Assembly (NCBI GenBank): GCA_910586665.1 | Contig: CAJUIX010000002.1 | Coordinates: forward strand, 1-64,000 | DNA length: 64,000 nucleotides | Source of the DNA: an uncultured Duncaniella sp. | GTDB taxonomy: Bacteria > Bacteroidota > Bacteroidia > Bacteroidales > Muribaculaceae | Direction of reading: 5' to 3' | In this document: positions 1 to 5,979 of the stretch, in pieces | Layout: each line of letters begins with the position of its first letter | Position numbering within the stretch: position 1 is the stretch's first letter | Translations under genes and position numbers: made by a program | Notes under the pieces: generated by a model | Told to the model about the DNA's origin: nothing | The model's database searches: none | Seen by the model: the letters and a program-made list of their open reading frames with translations, nothing else

Positions 1-399
1 CGTGTAAAACTCCTCGATAGGCTCAGCCACCTTCTTCTCCCTCTTGATATATTCCCACTCTTTGAATAGGGCATCAATATCAGTTCTCCGTATTCTCGTG
101 CAGCCATTAAACTGGCAACAAGGTATCTTGTGCGCCTCAAGGTAGCGGTACAAAGTTCGTCTGGACACACCTATCAGTTGGGCGCATTGTGTCGGACTGA
201 TAAATTCAAGATCTGAGATTTTATCAGTTTGCACACTATCTGCTATCGCTTGATGTTCAGCGATATGGTTGTTTCTTTTGTTTTGCTTGTAAGAGCGTTC
301 GGCACATCTCTTGCAACAGAACCGTGTAGAGCACTTGCGGGCTATAAAATTAGAGCCGCAAAACTCACAATTTTTAGTGATTTCGATGGTACTGCTCAT
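1..399 (-). CDS. Excisionase-like helix-turn-helix protein with N-terminal zinc finger (C-terminus outside window)
   Basis: This reading frame starts with ATG at 399 and runs off the left edge, so 133 codons are visible. The N-terminus has a compact zinc-finger pattern with Cys at about 11, 14, 23, 28, 29 and 32. A linker follows, then a MerR/excisionase-type helix-turn-helix at about residues 66-112, containing the segment SPTQCAQLIGVSRRTLYRYL. Proteins of this shape commonly accompany tyrosine recombinases on Bacteroidales integrative elements and act as excisionase or control protein; that role is inferred here. No integrase is visible and would have to lie left of the window. Four 10-bp phased repeats lie just upstream at 431-466. 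I am confident it is a DNA-binding protein, less so of its role. Confidence 0.75.
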   Translation of the reverse strand, partial: MSSTIEITKNCEFCGSNFIARKCSTRFCCKRCAERSYKQNKRNNHIAEHQAIADSVQTDKISDLEFISPTQCAQLIGVSRRTLYRYLEAHKIPCCQFNGCTRIRRTDIDALFKEWEYIKREKKVAEPIEEFYT

Positions 400-430
400 T
401 GTTTATTTCCGTTTTATTTCTGTTAAATCT

Positions 431-466
431 GTGTCATGGCGTGTCAGTGTGTGTCACTGTGTGCCA
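431..466. repeat. Four 10-bp phased GTGTCA repeats
   Basis: GTGTCA occurs at 431, 441 and 451, and the variant GTGCCA at 461, each followed by four variable bases, giving an exact 10-bp period. The block starts 32 bp upstream of the HTH gene at 399. One helical turn per repeat suggests protein binding on one DNA face, such as excisionase or arm-type recombinase sites, or autoregulation. Confidence 0.7.
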
Positions 467-510
467 TATCCTCCACCATCTCGGATGAGGTAGGTGGTGA
501 ACCACGGAAA

Positions 511-566
511 CGGTACAGTCGCGGTACAGGAAATCGCTAAAATCGACCAAAATGCGCAAAAATCGG
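511..566. repeat. Short direct repeats between HTH gene and mnmE
   Basis: CGGTACAG is repeated at 511-518 and 522-529, an 11-bp period. It is followed by AATCG at 532, 541 and 561, with the related AATGCG at 551, again about 10 bp apart. With the 431-466 block, this makes the 250-bp gap rich in short phased repeats, as expected of an attachment-site region of an integrated element. The function is inferred. Confidence 0.45.
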
Positions 567-583
567 CAATTTTGACCAATAAA

Positions 584-607
584 AAACGCCCTTAAAAAGA
601 GGCGTTT
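584..607 (-). terminator. Rho-independent terminator downstream of mnmE
   Basis: A perfect 7-bp stem (584-590 with 601-607) encloses a 10-base loop. On the minus strand it is followed by a T-rich run. It lies 43 bp after the mnmE stop codon and is oriented to end mnmE transcription. Confidence 0.75.
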
Positions 608-649
608 CGTGTTATTTATTAGCTAATTATATAATTTTCAAGCGTTTAT

Positions 650-2155
650 CTATTTGCCGATGCAAAATCTGGAAAATATAGTTTGAAGTAAATCGGAGGT
701 GGTTATGGAGCCAGTGATTGTGGAGAGGTAGTGGATTGTTTCGCGGAGGTCTTGGGCTATGAAGTCGCCTGAGAGATTGTTATTTAGCCCTTGGATTACT
801 CGATGGATAGAATCTTGGGCATGAATCAGGGCTTCATAATGGCGAGCATTGGTAACAATCATGTCAGCATCCTCGAGTGATTCCGCGCTAGAGCATTTTC
901 TTAATTCCGAAATAATATTCTCAATATTTTGACCGTTTTTTGCCGAAATATAGATTAACTTGTCTATGACATTTGTTTGATTTTTATCATGTTGTGAAAA
1001 AAAATCCACTAATGTCTGAAATGATGCATGGATATTATTCTCACATAGACTATGAGGGGAATCGACAAATTCATTACATAGATTAACCGACGTAGCATCT
1101 ATTTCGGTATCGCTGATTGTGTCAATTTTATTCAGCACAACAATCAATTTTGCATCTTCAGTAAGATGCTTTTTAATATTTAATCCTATTGTTGTGAAAT
1201 CCGTAGCACTTATTTTGGGCGTCACGAGCCAAAGGACAATTTTTGCCTTGGCTATCGCAGAGTAGGAGCGCTCGATGCCAAGACTTTCGATGGAATCAAA
1301 GGTCTCGCGTATGCCGGCTGTGTCAATGAAGCGATAAAGTGTGCCGTCAATTTCCATCGTGTCCTCGATTGTATCGCGTGTGGTTCCTGGAATATCACTT
1401 ACAATGGCGCGGTTATCATGGAGTAGTTGGTTAAGCAAGGTCGATTTTCCTGCGTTTGGTTCACCAACTATGGCCACCGGGATACCGTCTTTGAGAACAG
1501 ATCCTGTTGAAAATGAAGAAGCAAGTGATGAGATTTTCTTATATAGTGTCTCCGCCAGCTCTCGCAATTTTTGACGTGAGGCAAATTCGACGTCTTCCTC
1601 CGAAAAATCAAGTTCGAGTTCAAGCAGCGAAGCGATTTCGATTAATTGGTCACGCAACTCGGCTATATGTTTTGAGAATTCGCCGCGCATCTGTGAGGCG
1701 GCAAGTCTATGTGCGCTGCGTGATGATGCCGCAATCACATCAGCTATGGCTTCTGCCTGGGCGAGATCCAGTCGTCCGTTGGCAAAGGCTCTGCGTGTGA
1801 ATTCTCCCGGTTGTGCAGCCTTGCAGCCACTGCGTATGAGTAGATTCACCAGTTCACGCTGAATCCATCGTGAGCCGTGAACCGAAATTTCCACCACGTC
1901 CTCTCCTGTGAAAGAGCGCGGGCCGCGGAAGATTGTTGTGACGGCCGTGTCGAGTGGCTCCCCTGGATGTTGAGGGTCAACAATCGTTCCGAGGTGGGCC
2001 GTATGACTTTCGACACCTGCCAGTTTCTTACCCTTCCAAATTTTATCTGTAATACTTATGGCATCCGGGCCGCTTACACGGATGATTGCGATTCCACCGA
2101 CGCCGGGTGCGGTCGAAACGGCGCATATTGTATCTGAATCAAATATCTGAAACAT
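650..2155 (-). CDS. mnmE: tRNA uridine-5-carboxymethylaminomethyl modification GTPase MnmE
   Basis: MnmE works with MnmG to modify U34 of certain tRNAs. The protein shows the N-terminal folate-binding region, the GTPase P-loop GEPNAGKS at residues 231-238, DTAG at about 278-281, NKID at 342-345, SAKNG at 404-408, and the diagnostic C-terminus FCIGK. At 501 residues it is longer than the usual roughly 450-465, because the stretch between NKID and SAKNG is about 40 residues longer than in E. coli. The ATG at 2155 sits only four bases from a strong -7 box, so the transcript may be nearly leaderless. The 3' end is next to a probable mobile-element boundary; trmE/mnmE 3' ends are known island insertion sites in Gammaproteobacteria (SGI1). 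Confidence 0.97.
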   Translation of the reverse strand: MFQIFDSDTICAVSTAPGVGGIAIIRVSGPDAISITDKIWKGKKLAGVESHTAHLGTIVDPQHPGEPLDTAVTTIFRGPRSFTGEDVVEISVHGSRWIQRELVNLLIRSGCKAAQPGEFTRRAFANGRLDLAQAEAIADVIAASSRSAHRLAASQMRGEFSKHIAELRDQLIEIASLLELELDFSEEDVEFASRQKLRELAETLYKKISSLASSFSTGSVLKDGIPVAIVGEPNAGKSTLLNQLLHDNRAIVSDIPGTTRDTIEDTMEIDGTLYRFIDTAGIRETFDSIESLGIERSYSAIAKAKIVLWLVTPKISATDFTTIGLNIKKHLTEDAKLIVVLNKIDTISDTEIDATSVNLCNEFVDSPHSLCENNIHASFQTLVDFFSQHDKNQTNVIDKLIYISAKNGQNIENIISELRKCSSAESLEDADMIVTNARHYEALIHAQDSIHRVIQGLNNNLSGDFIAQDLRETIHYLSTITGSITTSDLLQTIFSRFCIGK

Positions 2156-2159
2156 GATA

Positions 2160-2191
2160 CAAAATTAGCGATAATTTATTATCTATGCAAA
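2160..2191 (-). promoter_or_regulatory. mnmE promoter (TTTG-N20-TAATTTTG)
   Basis: On the minus strand a -7 box TAATTTTG (2167-2160) has TTTG (2191-2188) 20 bp upstream, a full match to the Bacteroidota consensus. Only four bases separate the -7 box from the mnmE ATG at 2155, which would leave a leader of zero to two nucleotides. Confidence 0.7.
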
Positions 2192-2212
2192 TACCTTGAT
2201 TCCTAATGTAGT

Positions 2213-3346
2213 TTATAGTATCTTAAGTACTAATGATGTATTTTGGTGTTGTTTTTTTTGTGATTTATTCTCCTGTTCAGCAGCTTTGGCGTACCATGCT
2301 GCGGCTTGCCGCGCATTTTTTCTTACACCTATGCCGTTGGCATAGCAATCGCCCAGACAACGCATAGCCCTCGGATGTCCGTAATATCTCTTGTTTTCGT
2401 TGATATTGGTCGCCGCTTTTTTGTAAAGGCGCACGGCCTCTGTCATATCCTGTTCAACTCCGTGTCCCTCGGCATGGCATCCGGCAAGAAGGTATTGTGA
2501 TTCAGGGTCATCCGCTTTTGCCGCCTGACGGTATAACTCAACCGCCTTGTCCCAATCCTGTTCTACGCCAAGCCCTGCCGCATAACAGTTGCCGAGACCG
2601 CGCAGCGCATCGGGGAAGGCATTTCCGCCAAGATCCACCACCTTACGATACCACTCGACAGCTTTTATATAATCCTGTGCTGTGCCACTCCCTGCAGCAT
2701 AACAGTGACCAAGCTCCACCCAAGCCATAGGGTTGTCATGCTTGGCAGCTTTATTGAACCAGCCAAAGGCTTTTTCCTCATCACGTTCCACTCCGTCACC
2801 CTCTTTATAACACAATCCCACAGAGAAATAATCTTCGGAATATCCGCCTTGCGCCGCTTTCAGATAGTGTGCAAAAGCCTGCTCTGCATCTTTCGGCATA
2901 CCACCTTTGCCGAGACTATAACAATATCCCAAACGGTCATTTGCATAAGCATCGCCCAAGTCGGCGGCTTTCTGCCACCATTCCGCAGCAGAAGCCATGT
3001 TGCAGTCCACACCCCAATCATGCTGATAACAGCATCCGAACATACACATCGCTTCCGCAAGGTCAGCACCGGCCAACTGCTTGCCGTTCACAGCCTTTTT
3101 CAGCCATTTGGCAAGTTGTCCTTGATAACTATCCTTGTTCAGACGCTCTTTTGCCGGGCGGCATTTATTCGATGCGATCCAGTACAATTTGAAAGCCTTA
3201 GCCAAATTACGCTCTACGCCTATGCCTTCTTCATAGCATTGACCGAGCTGATATTGTGCTGGAGCATAGCCCGACTGCGCCGACTCCCGACACTTATCAA
3301 TGTCAAATGACTTGTCTGTATATTTCTTTTCGTATTTTATCTTCAT
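2213..3346 (-). CDS. SEL1-repeat (TPR-like) protein, 377 residues
   Basis: The protein consists of about nine SEL1 repeats of roughly 36 residues, recognisable by recurring GxCYxxGxGVxxD and A(V/F)xxYxKAA patterns from about residue 22 to 360. SEL1 repeats form alpha-alpha superhelices that bind other proteins. No signal peptide is visible, so it is probably cytoplasmic. The gene starts one base after the stop codon of the upstream unknown gene and is the last of four tightly packed minus-strand genes (5768 to 2213). A second, smaller SEL1 protein lies two genes upstream, which suggests related partners. The specific function is unknown. Confidence 0.85.
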   Translation of the reverse strand: MKIKYEKKYTDKSFDIDKCRESAQSGYAPAQYQLGQCYEEGIGVERNLAKAFKLYWIASNKCRPAKERLNKDSYQGQLAKWLKKAVNGKQLAGADLAEAMCMFGCCYQHDWGVDCNMASAAEWWQKAADLGDAYANDRLGYCYSLGKGGMPKDAEQAFAHYLKAAQGGYSEDYFSVGLCYKEGDGVERDEEKAFGWFNKAAKHDNPMAWVELGHCYAAGSGTAQDYIKAVEWYRKVVDLGGNAFPDALRGLGNCYAAGLGVEQDWDKAVELYRQAAKADDPESQYLLAGCHAEGHGVEQDMTEAVRLYKKAATNINENKRYYGHPRAMRCLGDCYANGIGVRKNARQAAAWYAKAAEQENKSQKKQHQNTSLVLKIL

Positions 3347-3347
3347 T

Positions 3348-4097
3348 CTACGATTGATTTTCAGGCAGTTCTACTGTTTCTACCCAACTTGGGCTTCTTC
3401 TGTATAATGTCACCTTGAAAGCATCTCCATCCCACGCAGTTTTGGTGACAGCCCCGGACATATCAATGGTGTGTGGCAATTCTTCCAGCCACCTTGACAC
3501 AACAACTTCTTCCGTGGCACAATGGACTAAATCTACTCTTATCGCATCGCCTATGCCGTGACCGATGCATCGGTACACTTTAGCCCGGTACTTTCTGTCG
3601 CGGCGTGGTTTCGAGTATTTTTCAAGCAAGATTTCCTTCTCGTATCCGCACTCCCGCATCCGCTCAAAAATATCATTTCTCCGCTCTGCAAGGCTATTTT
3701 TGCCGCCTTGCACACGGTCAATCTCCACAAGAATGTCCATCACAGTATTGGCGACACAGTTTTCAAACTCATTGCTGAGTCCTTCGCTGAACGCCTTACT
3801 GAACCGTTTAAGATTATAAAGTTTGCGGGAAGTTTCAAGGTCAAGATTATACCACGACACGCCCAGTTCGGGAGAGGTATGGTAGCCCGGTTCGTATGTC
3901 CCATTTTGTGGCTCGACATTAGCGCAGATAGTCAGTTTTCCGCATCCGTCAAGGTCAATGGGCTGTAATTCTGTCAGAATAAATTGTGCGATGCCGAATG
4001 TGACGGCAAAAAGATTGACATAGCAATAGTTGGATTTCTCCTTCTCTCTTTTTTCAAGAGTGTGATCGCCCTCGAAACACAATGTATGCAGTTTCAT
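3348..4097 (-). CDS. Hypothetical protein between two SEL1 genes
   Basis: I do not recognise a family. The protein has 249 residues and no obvious signal peptide or membrane segment. The N-terminal half is mixed; a charged, probably helical stretch lies around residues 85-155, with many Arg, Lys and Glu, and the C-terminal about 75 residues look beta-rich (RAKVYRCIGHGIGDAIRVDL and onward). Its ATG overlaps the stop of the upstream SEL1 gene by four bases, and its stop is one base from the next SEL1 gene, so the three are almost certainly translated from one mRNA. The sandwich between two SEL1 proteins suggests it could be their binding partner, which is inference. Confidence 0.7.
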   Translation of the reverse strand: MKLHTLCFEGDHTLEKREKEKSNYCYVNLFAVTFGIAQFILTELQPIDLDGCGKLTICANVEPQNGTYEPGYHTSPELGVSWYNLDLETSRKLYNLKRFSKAFSEGLSNEFENCVANTVMDILVEIDRVQGGKNSLAERRNDIFERMRECGYEKEILLEKYSKPRRDRKYRAKVYRCIGHGIGDAIRVDLVHCATEEVVVSRWLEELPHTIDMSGAVTKTAWDGDAFKVTLYRRSPSWVETVELPENQS

Positions 4098-4708
4098 CTC
4101 TTGAAATTTCTGAATTTCTTGCTGTTGAGAGCATTTTCAGCCTCAGAATTGCCTTTCTTGGCGGCAAGTTTGAAATAACGGACAGCGTTCTTCAAATCAA
4201 CAGGTACCCCTAATCCGTTGAGATACATATTGCCGATTTCGTATAGCGCAATTCCGATGCTGTCGGAGTTTCTATTCCAAAAACGACCTGTGCGTTCTGC
4301 GAGATGCATATATTGTTCCATCGCTTTGGGGTAATCAACCTTGCCACCGATACCATTTTTATAGCAGTCCGCCAATTTCAGTGTCGCCGTGATTTCACCC
4401 ATATCAGCCCCTTTCCTGTACCATAGGCGAGCCTTTGCAGGATTCTTTTCAACGCCCTGACCATCCAAATAAGCATCGCCCACCATTGCAAACGCTTCGG
4501 AATAATCATGCGCGGCAGCTTTTTTGAAGCAAGTAAAGGCCTTTTTGAAATCTGCCAACTGCCTATATGCCTGTCCCATCATATACCATGCCTCCCCCTT
4601 CTCAGTGAAAGACACATCGCCTTCTGCAATCTCCTTGTAATGCGTTATGGATTGCATCATGGCATTGGATTTATCATCAGTTGGTAAGCTGTCATTCGTT
4701 TTTTGCAT
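4094..4708 (-). CDS. SEL1-repeat protein, small paralog
   Basis: A SEL1/TPR-like protein of about 204 residues with repeats such as YSEAFAMVGDAYLDGQGVEK followed by NPAKARLWYRKGA. I prefer the ATG at 4708 (protein starting MQKTNDS) over the one at 4744, because the latter lies deep inside the upstream GNAT-GrpB gene and adds a non-repeat leader; this is not certain. With the 4708 start it overlaps the upstream gene by 17 bp and the downstream unknown gene by four, indicating translational coupling. No signal peptide is seen. It probably acts as a protein-interaction scaffold. Confidence 0.8.
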   Translation of the reverse strand: MQKTNDSLPTDDKSNAMMQSITHYKEIAEGDVSFTEKGEAWYMMGQAYRQLADFKKAFTCFKKAAAHDYSEAFAMVGDAYLDGQGVEKNPAKARLWYRKGADMGEITATLKLADCYKNGIGGKVDYPKAMEQYMHLAERTGRFWNRNSDSIGIALYEIGNMYLNGLGVPVDLKNAVRYFKLAAKKGNSEAENALNSKKFRNFKR

Positions 4709-5768
4709 TGTATAGGACCCTTTTAATAAAATCAGTTTTGGCATCCGTATATCTGTCTCTATCGTTCTTGAATTGTGGCAAGAGGCTCAGCTTCAATGCC
4801 TCATATTCGCAAGCCACTTCAGAATGTCTGTTGAGATAGTCGCGGAATAATATTTCGTCGTTGTCACCAATCGCATGGATATGAATGTGGAATACCTTCT
4901 CTGCATAATCATTCGGAGTATAGCCCTTGTTGAAACTCATACGGCTCCCGGCTGATGACATACAGATATATCCGGCTGTTTCCAATTCGATTTTTACACC
5001 TTGCCAATCGGCATCGGGTGAAATTTCAACGAGAATATCAATTATCGGCTTCGCTTTAATGCCGTTAATAGCAGTACTTCCGATATGGTTGATTATCGGA
5101 GAGTAAGCAGACAATATCCCGGAAAGATTTTGCATCTCGTCTTCAGCCCGTTCCTTCCATTGGGGCTGATGCGGAGTCAGGAATATGGGAAAGAGTTGCC
5201 ATAGCTCTTTCAATGTCATATTTTCAAGAGCCTTCTTATTCGGATGGCAGAGTTCCAATTTGTAAAGTACATGGGGCTTTAATCTATGACCTTCGGGCAA
5301 AGCAGAATGAGAGAAAAGGCCCAGTCGCTCCATTCCGATTTTCTGCATCACACGCTCAGAGCGATGGTTGCATACTGTCGTGAAAGAATAAATTTCATTG
5401 AACAAATGATTTCTCCGCGCATAATCAAGACAGGCTTTTGCAGTTTCTGTGGCATAACCTTGATTCCAATGCTCTCTCGCAAGTCTCCAGCCAATCTCAA
5501 CTCCGGGAGAAAACTCTGCATCAAAATCAAAGTGATGGAATCCGACATAACCGATAAAACTGCCATCATTTTTTGTTTCCACGGCATAAAGTCCGTAACC
5601 ATAAGCTTTATGTTCGGCTACTATGCGATTATAGAACTGCTCAGTTTCTTCTAAAGAAAGACATTTGGGCAGATACTCCATAACCTCCTTGTCGCTATTG
5701 ATTTCAGCGAATGGAATCATATCATCCTCTCGCCAATGGCGCAGTATAAGCCTGTCGGTTTCAATCAT
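4692..5768 (-). CDS. GNAT acetyltransferase fused to GrpB-type nucleotidyltransferase-fold domain
   Basis: Residues 1 to about 178 form a RimJ/RimL-type GNAT N-acetyltransferase, beginning MIETDRLILRHW and containing the acetyl-CoA loop region REHWNQGYATE. Residues about 180 to 358 match the GrpB family (formerly UPF0157), related to the nucleotidyltransferase fold, with HIGSTAINGIKAKPIIDILV as the conserved core. The reading frame is continuous with no sign of a frameshift. An acetyltransferase joined to a nucleotidyltransferase-like domain could modify one small molecule or tRNA-like substrate in two ways, but no substrate can be read from the sequence. It is the first gene of the four-gene accessory cassette. 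Confidence 0.85.
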   Translation of the reverse strand: MIETDRLILRHWREDDMIPFAEINSDKEVMEYLPKCLSLEETEQFYNRIVAEHKAYGYGLYAVETKNDGSFIGYVGFHHFDFDAEFSPGVEIGWRLAREHWNQGYATETAKACLDYARRNHLFNEIYSFTTVCNHRSERVMQKIGMERLGLFSHSALPEGHRLKPHVLYKLELCHPNKKALENMTLKELWQLFPIFLTPHQPQWKERAEDEMQNLSGILSAYSPIINHIGSTAINGIKAKPIIDILVEISPDADWQGVKIELETAGYICMSSAGSRMSFNKGYTPNDYAEKVFHIHIHAIGDNDEILFRDYLNRHSEVACEYEALKLSLLPQFKNDRDRYTDAKTDFIKRVLYNAKNE

Positions 5769-5812
5769 GTCAAAAATGGTTTTATATTTTTCAAGTTATA
5801 AGGTGGCCGCCT

Positions 5813-5831
5813 GGCATTTTCCCAAAATGCC
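5813..5831. promoter_or_regulatory. Perfect palindrome upstream of the GNAT-GrpB cassette
   Basis: An 8-bp perfect inverted repeat (GGCATTTT and AAAATGCC) with a 3-base centre sits 45 bp upstream of the cassette's first ATG. A weak -7-like box (TAACTTG, 5798-5792, minus) lies between them, so the palindrome overlaps the expected -33 region. It may be an operator or a structured element; the sequence alone cannot decide. Confidence 0.4.
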
Positions 5832-5913
5832 GTGAGCTGCCTTGCAGCAACCCAATTACAAAATTAAATGTTTTTTCTCAATGTTCTGCCATTAATCATC
5901 TCAATTATATATG

Positions 5914-5952
5914 AAAAAAGCAGGCTGCGCAAAATTTCTCTGCGCAGCCTGC
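5914..5952 (-). terminator. Terminator of the EF-G paralog gene
   Basis: A perfect 12-bp GC-rich stem (5920-5931 with 5941-5952) with a 9-base loop is followed on the minus strand by six T residues (5919-5914). It lies 28 bp after the stop codon at 5980 and is a canonical intrinsic terminator. Confidence 0.92.
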
Positions 5953-5979
5953 CATGATTTATAATTACGATAGATAGGT

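Noticed and set aside
431..466. Phased repeats considered as a CRISPR or telomere-like array
   Set aside because: The repeat unit is only 6 bp with 4-bp spacers and four copies, far from CRISPR dimensions.
2705..3310. 201-codon plus-strand open frame over the SEL1 gene
   Set aside because: Antisense to repeated SEL1 units; the repeats keep the opposite frame open by chance.
4744..5768. GNAT-GrpB joined by a frameshift or misassembly
   Set aside because: One uninterrupted frame covers both domains and the linker is short; a true fusion is simpler.
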